Positions 1 through 7,068 of a stretch of DNA of 7,763 nt are shown one piece after another (within the stretch, counting starts at the first letter, position 1; every line of letters begins with the position of its first letter). Both the position numbers and the translations under genes were made by a program. Below the pieces are notes generated by a model. It worked only from the letters and a program-made list of their open reading frames with translations, was not told the origin of the DNA and ran no database searches. The stretch spans positions 1-7,763 of the forward strand of contig CAJYBL010000066.1 in assembly GCA_913064995.1 (NCBI GenBank). Reading direction: 5' to 3'. This DNA is from an uncultured Alphaproteobacteria bacterium. Its GTDB lineage: Bacteria > Pseudomonadota > Alphaproteobacteria > Puniceispirillales > Puniceispirillaceae.

Positions 1-1490
1 ACGATCACAAAACCACCAACATGTTGTGACAAATGCCTTGGAAACCGGCTGATATCGTTCACTAATTGCAAAACCAGCCGCAGCCGCCGGTCATTGGCAT
101 CCAGCCCCACCGCTGCCAGCGCCGCAGCATCAATGCCAGTTTTTTCACGTCCCCACACCTCGCCAGCCAAGGCCGCCTGAACATCACGGCCAAGGCCAAA
201 CACCTTTGCCACTTCGCGAAACGCGCTGCGACGACGATAGGTGATCACACTGGCGGTAAGGCCAGCACGTTTCCGGCCATATTTTGCATAGATATGCTGG
301 ATCACTTCTTCGCGGCGTTCATGTTCGAAATCGACATCAATATCTGGCGGCTCACCGCGCGCCTCGCTGACAAAACGTTCAAATAAGGGCTGCGATCGTT
401 CAGGATCAACCGCGGTAATGCCCAAACAATAGCAAACCGCCGAATTCGCCGCCGAACCGCGCCCCTGACATAAAATACCGCGCCCCCGCGCAAAGCGAAC
501 AATATCAAAGACGGTCAGAAAATAAGGCGCAATATTCAAACGCTCGATCAAGATCAATTCATGTTTTAGATAGGCGCTTACCTTATCAGGGATCGCATCA
601 GGATAGCGTTTTTCAGCGCCGCGCCATGTCTGGAAGGCCAGTTCCTGCATGGCGGTTCGTCCACCCGGCTTTAGCTCGTCAGGATATTCATAAGACAAAT
701 CATCCATTGAAAAATGGCATAAATCTGCAAGCGCCCTTGCCCCATCAAGCGCATCTGGCACATGCCGCCAACGCCGTTCAGCCTCGGCACAATCGATCAA
801 ATGGCGTTCGGCATTGCGCGAAATAAGATAGCCAGCATCATCAAGCTGTTGCTTTTCACGGATGCACGCCAGAACATCGGCAAGCGGGCGGCGATTGGGA
901 ATGTGATAAAGCGCGTCCGCCGCTGCCGCCACCCGCAGCCCCAGCGCTGCTGCCGCTGCCGCTAACATCTGGCATCGTGCCTCATCAGCCCCATCACGAT
1001 ATAAACAAATCCCTGCGAACAACTGCCCCTTGGCAATTTGGCGAATGGTCTGCAAATGCGTTTGATAATGCGCATCTGGATGACGCGGCGGCATGACCAG
1101 CAATGCGGTGCTTGCTGGCAAGCGGGCAAGATCGGCAAGATAGAGAATTGGCGCAGCTTTGCTGCCCCGCATATTGGCCTCGCTTAGCAGCATTGATAAA
1201 GCTTCATAACCAGCGCGGTCACATGGATGAACAATAATATCAGGGCCATCGGCAGGGCGTAATCTGGCACCAACAACAAGCCTGATCTGGTGATCACGCG
1301 CCGCCACATGCGCCCGCACAATACCGGCCAGCGAATTCACATCGGCAATGCCAACCGCCGCCCACCCAAGCGCGGCCGCCTGCGCCACCATTTCATCAGG
1401 ATGCGATGCGCCCTTTAAAAAGGTAAAATTACTATAACAGCCAAGCAACGCATGTGATGCGGCTTGGCCTTGTTTACGCAATATGGCCAT
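1..1490 (-). CDS. dnaE2: Error-prone DNA polymerase DnaE2 (ImuC), N-terminal 496 codons, partial
   Basis: C-family DNA polymerase, the catalytic member of the ImuA-ImuB-DnaE2 translesion synthesis complex that copies damaged DNA after SOS induction. The gene starts at ATG 1490 and stays open to the left edge, so about 46% of a normal ~1,080-residue protein is present. Residues ~12-70 form the start of the PHP domain (YSNFTFLKGASHPDE, then GIADVNSLAG). The HxH metal pair of replicative DnaE is absent there, as is usual in DnaE2. The palm domain shows GRGSAANS (343-350) and the catalytic motif PDIDVDF with aspartates D383 and D385; the third catalytic aspartate lies beyond the edge. The start overlaps the imuB stop by one base (TGATG), and I see no Shine-Dalgarno before it, so translation is probably coupled to imuB. 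Position and the missing HxH argue against replicative dnaE1. Identity is very secure; only the end is unseen. Confidence 0.96.
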   Translation of the reverse strand, partial: MAILRKQGQAASHALLGCYSNFTFLKGASHPDEMVAQAAALGWAAVGIADVNSLAGIVRAHVAARDHQIRLVVGARLRPADGPDIIVHPCDRAGYEALSMLLSEANMRGSKAAPILYLADLARLPASTALLVMPPRHPDAHYQTHLQTIRQIAKGQLFAGICLYRDGADEARCQMLAAAAAALGLRVAAAADALYHIPNRRPLADVLACIREKQQLDDAGYLISRNAERHLIDCAEAERRWRHVPDALDGARALADLCHFSMDDLSYEYPDELKPGGRTAMQELAFQTWRGAEKRYPDAIPDKVSAYLKHELILIERLNIAPYFLTVFDIVRFARGRGILCQGRGSAANSAVCYCLGITAVDPERSQPLFERFVSEARGEPPDIDVDFEHERREEVIQHIYAKYGRKRAGLTASVITYRRRSAFREVAKVFGLGRDVQAALAGEVWGREKTGIDAAALAAVGLDANDRRLRLVLQLVNDISRFPRHLSQHVGGFVI

Positions 1491-3121
1491 CAGGCAAAAA
1501 ACCCATGCAAAAACCAAGATGGGGTTTCGTGACGTTCTGGCAAACCTTCACGATATAGCCAGAACCCTGCCCCCTGATCATCGCGTAACCGAAAATAATC
1601 GCGGGTGCGGCTGCCAGCGGGTGCCTGCCACCATGCAGGGGCAATCCGTTCTGGCCCTGTGGCATGAATGATTTTATGAATTCGCCGCTGCCAGATAAAT
1701 TGTGCTGGTGGGTGATCGGGAAGAAGCGCAACAACATCAACAGGGTGCGGATAGGCCAAAAGGCGAATGGGGCGTGGTGGCGCAGTGCCTGATGCCGGAT
1801 CACCAAGCCAACCAGATTTTTCGTCAGTTTTGGTAAGAATCTGGCTTGGATCAGGCAGTTCAAACGATTGCGCCACTTCAGGCTGCCAGCAGGCTTGCGG
1901 TGCCAATCTGACCACGGCACCATAGCCAAGACGTGCCACCAGCCGGTCAATAAGGCTGGCATAGGATTCGCCTTCAACCCCATCATGGTGCTGCAACATC
2001 ATATGCGGCAAAGCTGTATCAAGCGGCGCAAGCGGGCTGCAATCAAGCGATTCCATCCAGCCTATTTCAAGACCAAATTCAGGGTTGATCTTGTCGCTGG
2101 CATTGGCTAACAAGCGGTGAAATAAAGTCACATCACGGCTTGGCCGCGAAAGATGCACATCATGTGCAAAAACCAGCCCGTCAACCAATTGCCAGCCAAG
2201 CCGCAAACGGCGCGTTGCCAATCCGGCCTGTTGAAGCAAAGTGGCCGTCTCACTTGCCAATTGGTGAATCATCGCCTTGATATCATCAGCTGCGCCAATG
2301 GGTTCGGCAAATTGACGGCATATATAAAGCGGTTTTGGCGGGCTAACAGGTGTAAAGCTTTCATCCTGATCGCCAAGCGCCTGATCAAGCCGAAGAAGCA
2401 CATCCTGACCAAAACGGGCGGCCAATGGCGCACGCGCCAGTCCAATAATATCACCAATCACCCGCAAGCCTGCCCGCCGCATATGATCGGCAATTGCCGT
2501 ATCGATTCGCAATGCGGCAAGTGGTAATGCTGCCAGATGACGTCGCAAGCGGGCGCGGCTGAAAATATATCTTACCGTGTCCGGCTGTCCATCTGCCGGT
2601 TTTGGCGCGGTCATTAACCGCTCTGACGGCTTTCCATAATGCGCCAAGGCCCACGCCGCCCCACAATTTGGCGCCGCCGCCAACACCGCCCGAAAGTGAC
2701 TTCGATGAAGGCGTTTGGCGCAATCGGCTAATAGCGAACGCACCCCGCCAAACAGATGTTCGGCACCGGCAATATCAATCCAGATTCCGCAATGCTGATC
2801 ATCAACCGCGGTAAGCGGGCTATAACGACGCGCCCATAAGGCCAGATGATGAAGATCGGCATGGTCGGCTAGCGGGTCATATGCTTCGGTTCTGAGTTGC
2901 GGGCATACGGCGCGGGCATCGGCAAGCCGCATACCGACGGCAAGAGCATGCGCTGCCGCTTTGATACAGCCCGCCACAACAATATCAGCGCCGTTGATTT
3001 TCTGGATTATAACAAGCGGCAGATCAGCCCCAGATGCTCTTTGACCAGATGCTCTCTGGATTCGCGATGCTGCCAGATAGGGGAAATGGATATAGATAAT
3101 ATGACGATAGGAAACGGGCAT
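1490..3121 (-). CDS. imuB: ImuB, catalytically inactive Y-family polymerase-like protein
   Basis: Y-family-like protein of 543 residues that in known systems bridges DnaE2, ImuA and the beta clamp during mutagenic repair. The first polymerase motif is replaced by YIHFPYLAASRI (10-21), with no catalytic aspartate. The second reads GIWIDIAGAEHLFGG (112-126): D116 remains, but the adjacent catalytic glutamate is isoleucine, so polymerase activity is not expected. A helix-hairpin-helix-like stretch lies at 216-250. The C-terminal ImuB region is clear: RPIRLLAYPHPVDV (450-463), GPERIAPAWW (489-498), RDYFRLRD (507-514), FWLYREGL (520-527), WFLHGFFA (536-543). A clamp-binding motif is not obvious; QSFELP at 418-423 is a weak candidate. 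The frame is open upstream to 3301, but ATG 3121 is chosen because it lies 10 bases after the imuA stop and gives the family's usual beginning; the ribosome site (ATAGG) is weak. Confidence 0.95.
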   Translation of the reverse strand: MPVSYRHIIYIHFPYLAASRIQRASGQRASGADLPLVIIQKINGADIVVAGCIKAAAHALAVGMRLADARAVCPQLRTEAYDPLADHADLHHLALWARRYSPLTAVDDQHCGIWIDIAGAEHLFGGVRSLLADCAKRLHRSHFRAVLAAAPNCGAAWALAHYGKPSERLMTAPKPADGQPDTVRYIFSRARLRRHLAALPLAALRIDTAIADHMRRAGLRVIGDIIGLARAPLAARFGQDVLLRLDQALGDQDESFTPVSPPKPLYICRQFAEPIGAADDIKAMIHQLASETATLLQQAGLATRRLRLGWQLVDGLVFAHDVHLSRPSRDVTLFHRLLANASDKINPEFGLEIGWMESLDCSPLAPLDTALPHMMLQHHDGVEGESYASLIDRLVARLGYGAVVRLAPQACWQPEVAQSFELPDPSQILTKTDEKSGWLGDPASGTAPPRPIRLLAYPHPVDVVALLPDHPPAQFIWQRRIHKIIHATGPERIAPAWWQAPAGSRTRDYFRLRDDQGAGFWLYREGLPERHETPSWFLHGFFA

Positions 3122-3131
3122 GATCACATGC

Positions 3132-4058
3132 CTATCGGGCAAGGGCTTGCGTTGGCCATTGACTGGCTGACAAGTCAGCGATGGGTAATTCGGTCTGAAC
3201 CGGTTTGCCATTGGCCATAATGTTATGATGATAGGCCTGCAATTGACCAAGACCCGCCTGCCAGCCAACCCTGCATTTATGCGGCCTGCCACCACGCGCA
3301 CGCTGCAATGTCAAATCCCAGACACTGCGTTGAACCAAGGCAGAATGTGACCATCTGTCAAGATCGGCCGCCGGTTTGATCTGCCAAGCTGTTTCAAATC
3401 CAGCAATCCCAATTGGCGCGCCAAGCAGAAAAGCTGTTGCGCCGCTATCTTCGGCGGCAAGCTGCGCACGTCGTGCCAGCCGCATCCAGTAATCAGCCGA
3501 TTTCTGCACCCCATCATATTCCATCACAACTGCGGCCAAGCCTTCGGTTCGCAAAATATCATCAAGCGCGGCCAAACGCCGTGACGGGTTTGGTGTATCA
3601 ACAATCAGCAATCGCGCCGGATCCAGCCCAACTGCGGCAAGCCCATGCCCATATAACATACCAGCACCATTTCGCTGGCTTGCCGGACACCAGACAATCA
3701 GACCAGCATCATTTATGGCTGGCGTTTGCCGGTTGCTGGCTTGCTTGGACTTTATCTGCTGCGCGTGATGTTGCAGCAAATCAAGAAGCGCCATAGCAAA
3801 GCCGCTTACCGCCCCATGAGCCTGCATCGCACCCATTAAAAGATGCACCCGCCCAAGCGTCAGACCACCAGCCAATGCCTGATCCAGCGAATCGACACCA
3901 AGCGGCATATAAAGACGCTTATCATAACCATCAGCCACGGCAATTTCTTGCCGAAGGCGGGCAAGGTCATATGTCTTTTTTTCGTTTACAATCTGATTAT
4001 TAGATGTCCTGAAACCAGATGGCTTTACGATTGATATAGGCTGGTTCATCCTTTGCAT
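3132..4058 (-). CDS. imuA: ImuA, RecA-like SOS mutagenesis protein
   Basis: RecA-superfamily protein of 308 residues, first gene of the SOS mutagenesis cassette; in studied bacteria ImuA acts with ImuB and DnaE2 and with RecA, and is not itself a polymerase. The core begins at GVDSLDQALAGGLTLGRVHLL (54-74, a RecA-like entry). The nucleotide loop that follows, GAMQAHGAVSG (76-86), lacks the GKT/GKS of a working Walker A, as in many alphaproteobacterial ImuA proteins. LLIVDTPN (150-157) sits at the Walker B-like strand, and WDLTLQRARGGRPHKC (247-262) is the characteristic ImuA C-terminal motif. Residues 100-119 look like a polar insertion. The first ~30 residues are poorly conserved in kind, so the start is uncertain: ATG 4058 has AGG only four bases upstream, and a second in-frame ATG lies at 4049. 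Control by LexA is indicated by the operator at 4093-4107. Confidence 0.93.
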   Translation of the reverse strand: MQRMNQPISIVKPSGFRTSNNQIVNEKKTYDLARLRQEIAVADGYDKRLYMPLGVDSLDQALAGGLTLGRVHLLMGAMQAHGAVSGFAMALLDLLQHHAQQIKSKQASNRQTPAINDAGLIVWCPASQRNGAGMLYGHGLAAVGLDPARLLIVDTPNPSRRLAALDDILRTEGLAAVVMEYDGVQKSADYWMRLARRAQLAAEDSGATAFLLGAPIGIAGFETAWQIKPAADLDRWSHSALVQRSVWDLTLQRARGGRPHKCRVGWQAGLGQLQAYHHNIMANGKPVQTELPIADLSASQWPTQALAR

Positions 4059-4077
4059 TTTGCCTGATTCCTATCAT
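4000..4077 (-). CDS. Possible 25-residue leader ORF overlapping the imuA start
   Basis: ATG 4077 is preceded by AAGGA eight bases upstream, the best ribosome site downstream of the SOS promoter. It opens a 25-codon frame beginning MIGIRQNAKDEP and ending in TAA at 4000, in a different frame from imuA and spanning its start. No homology or function is recognised. It could be a small leader whose translation affects imuA initiation, or the ribosome site may simply help recruit ribosomes to the nearby imuA ATG. Coding status is unproven. Confidence 0.25.
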   Translation of the reverse strand: MIGIRQNAKDEPAYINRKAIWFQDI

Positions 4078-4092
4078 AGATATTTTCCTTTT

Positions 4093-4107
4093 GTTCATGT
4101 TTTGTTC
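4093..4107 (-). promoter_or_regulatory. LexA operator (SOS box), alphaproteobacterial type
   Basis: A perfect direct repeat GTTC-N7-GTTC (read on the plus strand; GAAC-N7-GAAC on the imuA strand) lies 35 bases upstream of the imuA start. This is the known LexA recognition form in Alphaproteobacteria such as Caulobacter and Rhodobacter. Its position before imuA, and its overlap with the candidate -10 element, are what repression of a damage-inducible cassette requires. Binding is inferred, not shown. Confidence 0.85.
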
Positions 4108-4132
4108 TATTTTAGAATTATGTCGGAGTCAA
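4104..4132 (-). promoter_or_regulatory. Candidate sigma-70 promoter for imuA-imuB-dnaE2
   Basis: On the minus strand TTGACT (4132-4127) matches the -35 consensus in five of six bases. After a 17-base spacer, TAGAAC (4109-4104) is a weak -10 matching four of six. The -10 shares GAAC with the first half-site of the LexA box, so bound LexA would block RNA polymerase. Transcription would begin about 40 bases before the imuA ATG. The weak -10 makes the exact assignment tentative. Confidence 0.55.
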
Positions 4133-4231
4133 GATTTTCCTCTTTTAAGATCGATAGGATATTGGGCAAAACAGACAGAATATCGGGCGGGTCACCCCGC
4201 AAAGCCTGCTGGCAAAAGACAAATTAAAGCA

Positions 4232-5401
4232 TTATTTCGGCAATTCGCTTTCAACCAGCCGTGCCCAATAGCTGGCACCGGTAGCAAGAACATCATCGTT
4301 AAAATCATAACGATCATTATGTAGCATCGCCCCATTCTTGGCAGGCCCTGCCCCCAGCCAGATATAGGATCCGGGCTTTTCGGCAAGCATATAAGCAAAA
4401 TCTTCAGCCCCCATTGATGGCTGCAGATCGGTGATGATATTTTCTGCACCAAGGACATTGGCAGCAACGTCAACAGCACGCGCCGATTCTTCGGCATGAT
4501 TGACCGTTGGCGGATAGCCTGGCTGCCAATCAATTTCAATCTCGCAATCATAGGCTTTGGCTGTTGCCATTGCGATTTCATGGATCGATTCTTCAAGAAA
4601 CTTGCGAACATCAGGCGAAAATGACCGCGCTGTACCGCCAAGCCGCGCTGAACCCGGAATAACATTAAAGGCACTTCCCGACTCAAAAATCGTCACCGAG
4701 ACAACCGCCGGCTCAAGTGCCGCAACACGACGTGAAACGATGGATTGCAATGATTGCACAATCGCCGCCCCACACGGAATCGGATCAATGGCAAGATCAG
4801 GAATTGCCGCATGCCCTCCAGATCCAGTGATGCGCATTTCAAAAAAATCTGCCGCTGCCATACAGGCACCGCTATGAACGCCAATTTTACCAACATCCAT
4901 GCCGGGCCAATTATGCATCCCCCAAACGGTTTTCATGTCAAACTGATCAAACAGCCCATCCTTGATCATCGCTTCGCCGCCATTGCCGCCTTCTTCGGCT
5001 GGCTGAAAGATGAAATAGACAGTGCCGTCGAAATTACGCGTTTCCGCGAGATATTGCGCCGCGCCAAGAAGCATCGTGCTATGCCCGTCATGCCCACAAG
5101 CATGCATCCGCCCTGGTGTTTTGGACACATGGGCAAATTCGTTCATTTCCTGCATTGGCAGCGCGTCCATATCGGCCCGCAATCCGATTGCCGAAGTGCC
5201 ATTGCCGTTGCCGCGCAAAACCCCAACAACGCCAGTTTTGCCCATGCCACGATGAGTTTCGATGCCAAATGACTGCAATTTTGCAGCGATGAAATCAGAT
5301 GTCCAGACTTCTTCATAGCTTGTCTCAGGATGCTGGTGCAGCAGATGCCGCCATGCCTTCATATCCTGTTCACGATCTGCAATCGAATTTATCACCGCCA
5401 T
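4232..5401 (-). CDS. M20D-family metal-dependent amidohydrolase (hippurate / N-acyl-amino-acid hydrolase type)
   Basis: Cytosolic metallopeptidase-like hydrolase of 389 residues, the usual family length, that cleaves an amide bond to release an amino acid from an acyl conjugate. Metal ligands are all present: C102 and H104 in ACGHDGH, E137 in QPAEEGG, H163 in GMHNWPG and H361 in MLHNDRYDFND; E136 is the expected catalytic base. The first part (1-~180) and the end (~300-389) form the catalytic domain. The insert between them is the lid or dimerisation domain and carries GSGGHAAIP with H197, which contacts substrate in relatives. No signal peptide is visible. ATG 5401 has TTAGGA eight bases upstream. 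The gene is divergent from soxB. Family is secure; substrate is not, because hippurate, N-acetyl and indole-acetyl amino acid hydrolases share these motifs. Confidence 0.9.
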   Translation of the reverse strand: MAVINSIADREQDMKAWRHLLHQHPETSYEEVWTSDFIAAKLQSFGIETHRGMGKTGVVGVLRGNGNGTSAIGLRADMDALPMQEMNEFAHVSKTPGRMHACGHDGHSTMLLGAAQYLAETRNFDGTVYFIFQPAEEGGNGGEAMIKDGLFDQFDMKTVWGMHNWPGMDVGKIGVHSGACMAAADFFEMRITGSGGHAAIPDLAIDPIPCGAAIVQSLQSIVSRRVAALEPAVVSVTIFESGSAFNVIPGSARLGGTARSFSPDVRKFLEESIHEIAMATAKAYDCEIEIDWQPGYPPTVNHAEESARAVDVAANVLGAENIITDLQPSMGAEDFAYMLAEKPGSYIWLGAGPAKNGAMLHNDRYDFNDDVLATGASYWARLVESELPK

Positions 5402-5571
5402 GATGATTGTCCTAACCTGTCATATCTATGCAAAAACAACCCGATCTGAATATTTGATTCGAACCGGAAATCATGTCGCTAACAGTGCCGCAATTCAGCC
5501 TCCAAGGTCAAGTAATGCGCATGGCCAATACCACGCAAATGACGATGGTGAATGACGGCATACTGCCTCAA

Positions 5572-5601
5572 TTGACATTCGGCGCATTAACAGCTTAAAA
5601 C
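5572..5601 (+). promoter_or_regulatory. Candidate promoter of the soxBDA operon
   Basis: TTGACA at 5572-5577 is a perfect -35 match. An 18-base spacer leads to TAAAAC (5596-5601), four of six -10 bases; a 17-base spacer would give the poorer TTAAAA. Transcription from here would leave an untranslated leader of about 140 bases before soxB. The weak -10 makes this a proposal only. Confidence 0.35.
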
Positions 5602-5607
5602 CGAACC

Positions 5608-5620
5608 AATCGTGTCGATT
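5608..5620. promoter_or_regulatory. Short palindrome, candidate operator near the sox start point
   Basis: AATCG-TGT-CGATT is a perfect inverted repeat with five-base arms. It begins six bases after the proposed -10, where a repressor would overlap the transcription start. No regulator gene is in the window, and arms this short can arise by chance. Confidence 0.25.
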
Positions 5621-5748
5621 AAAACATACCCAATGTCGTTGATAGGCTAGGGATTTTTCGGCAAATGCGCAGCATGTCACGGCAGAACCGATTGCAGCAT
5701 TTACGCTATCGCTGTGATGGCTTTTAAAGAGTTTGAAGGGTGGGTTAG

Positions 5749-7047
5749 ATGGCAAAAAATCATCCAGATCGCGGCCAACGCGGATTACCGGGCGGCGCCC
5801 CGCGTTATTCGGCATTTGCGCTTGCCAAAAAGGCGATGAATTATCATCAGGACTGGCAACGCGCATGGCGCGACCCCGAACCAAAGGCCGAATATGACGC
5901 GGTAATTATCGGCGGCGGCGGACATGGGCTTGCTACGGCCTACTATCTTGCTGCGGTTCATGGCCTTACCAATATTGCGGTAATTGAAAAAGGCTGGATT
6001 GGTGGCGGCAATACCGGCCGTAACACCACCATCATCCGGTCAAATTATCTTTGGGACGAATCTGCCGCCATTTATGAACATTCGATGAAGTTGTGGGAAG
6101 GCATGTCGCAAGATTTGAATTTCAACGTCATGTTTAGCCAGCGTGGAGTATTGACCATTGCCCATAGTGAACATGAATTACGCGAAATGTCACGGCGTGT
6201 TCATGCGATCCGGTTAAACGGCATTGATTCAGAAATTCTTGGCCCAGCGGAAATCAAAAAATTCGTTCCTACAATAAATATCGACCAGTCAATCCGCTAT
6301 CCGGTTATGGGCGGGTTTTTGCAGCGGCGCGGCGGCACGGCGCGCCATGATGCGGTGGCCTGGGGCTATGCGCGCGCGGCAGATGATTTAGGTGTCGATA
6401 TCATCCAGAAATGTGAAGTCACCGGGTTGCGCCGCCAAGGCCGCAAGATAATTGGCGTTGAAACCAGTCGCGGTTTTATCAAAACCAAAAAAGTTGGTTG
6501 CGTCGTGGCCGGTCATTCAAGCGTTGTTGCGGCAATGGCCGGTATCCGCCTGCCAATTGCCAGCCGCCCATTACAGGCACTGGTATCGGAACCGATTAAA
6601 CCGATCCTTGATACGGTGATCATGTCGAATGCGGTTCATATGTATATCAGCCAGTCTGACAAGGGTGAAATGGTTCTTGGCGCCGGTGTTGATAAATATA
6701 ATTCCTACGCGCAACGTGGCTCATTTCCCGTGCCAGAACATATGCTTGCCGCCGCGGTTGAACTGTTTCCGGTATTATCGCGCTTGCGGATGCTTCGCCA
6801 TTGGGGCGGCATTGTTGACACCTGTCCCGATGCATCACCAATCATTTCCAAAACCGATATTGAGGGCCTGTATTTTGATTGCGGTTGGGGTACTGGCGGC
6901 TTTAAAGCAACACCCGGATCAGGGCATGTTTTTGCCGATCTGATCGCCAATGACCGGCCCAATAAAATTGCCGCGCCCTATAGTTTGGATCGGTTTCGTT
7001 CCGGCCTGCTGATTGATGAACATGGCGCCGCTGGCGTGGCGCATTAA
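5749..7047 (+). CDS. soxB: Sarcosine oxidase beta subunit
   Basis: Flavoprotein subunit of heterotetrameric sarcosine oxidase, which oxidatively demethylates sarcosine to glycine; the beta subunit holds the sarcosine-oxidising FAD and the covalent FMN. The dinucleotide fold VIIGGGGHGLATAYYL (52-67) is followed by the family signature GGGNTGRNTTIIRSNYLWDE (85-104). RGGTARHDAVAW (194-205) contains H200, equivalent to the histidine that carries covalent FMN in the Corynebacterium enzyme. CGWGTGGFKATPG (378-390) and the terminal IDEHGAAGVAH (422-432) complete the match. At 432 residues it is about 27 longer at the N terminus than the ~405-residue Corynebacterium protein. ATG 5749 has GAAGGG eight bases upstream, which supports this start; the next ATG is codon 30. 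It is followed after 21 bases by soxD. Confidence 0.96.
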   Translation: MAKNHPDRGQRGLPGGAPRYSAFALAKKAMNYHQDWQRAWRDPEPKAEYDAVIIGGGGHGLATAYYLAAVHGLTNIAVIEKGWIGGGNTGRNTTIIRSNYLWDESAAIYEHSMKLWEGMSQDLNFNVMFSQRGVLTIAHSEHELREMSRRVHAIRLNGIDSEILGPAEIKKFVPTINIDQSIRYPVMGGFLQRRGGTARHDAVAWGYARAADDLGVDIIQKCEVTGLRRQGRKIIGVETSRGFIKTKKVGCVVAGHSSVVAAMAGIRLPIASRPLQALVSEPIKPILDTVIMSNAVHMYISQSDKGEMVLGAGVDKYNSYAQRGSFPVPEHMLAAAVELFPVLSRLRMLRHWGGIVDTCPDASPIISKTDIEGLYFDCGWGTGGFKATPGSGHVFADLIANDRPNKIAAPYSLDRFRSGLLIDEHGAAGVAH

Positions 7048-7068
7048 GACGGGTTCAAGGAGAGTATT

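Larger units (their letters stand above)
5402..5748. other. 347-base divergent intergenic region between the amidohydrolase and soxB
   Basis: No convincing gene lies here. It must contain the start signals of both divergent units. Visible are TTAGGA (5415-5410, minus), the ribosome site of the amidohydrolase; an imperfect inverted repeat TGATT-N9-AATCA near 5455-5473; a TTGACA element at 5572; a perfect short palindrome at 5608-5620; and GAAGGG (5735-5740), the soxB ribosome site eight bases before ATG 5749. No clear promoter for the amidohydrolase could be picked out. Confidence 0.6.

Noticed and set aside
66..386. 106-codon plus-strand frame at the left edge, opposite dnaE2
   Set aside because: The opposite strand encodes the DnaE2 palm domain with its catalytic PDIDVDF motif, so this frame is a shadow.
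1474..1986. 170-codon minus-strand frame within the imuB 3' end
   Set aside because: It is an alternative frame of imuB, whose own frame shows clear conserved motifs across the same stretch.
3122..3301. In-frame upstream extension of imuB by 60 codons
   Set aside because: It would overlap the imuA 3' end, whose own frame is conserved, and ImuB proteins begin close to the IIYIHFPYL segment, which fits ATG 3121.
3413..3796. 127-codon plus-strand frame antisense to imuA
   Set aside because: It lies fully opposite a recognised gene, has no ribosome site of note and no family-like motifs.
4187..4200. GCGGG-TCAC-CCCGC hairpin just after the amidohydrolase gene, considered as a terminator
   Set aside because: The stem is only five base pairs and no T-run follows it on the minus strand, so it does not meet the intrinsic-terminator pattern. 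Read-through from the amidohydrolase gene into imuA cannot be excluded.
5495..5884. 129-codon minus-strand frame spanning the intergenic region and the soxB start
   Set aside because: It overlaps the well-supported soxB start antisense, its translation resembles no family I know, and it has the odd composition of a shadow frame.
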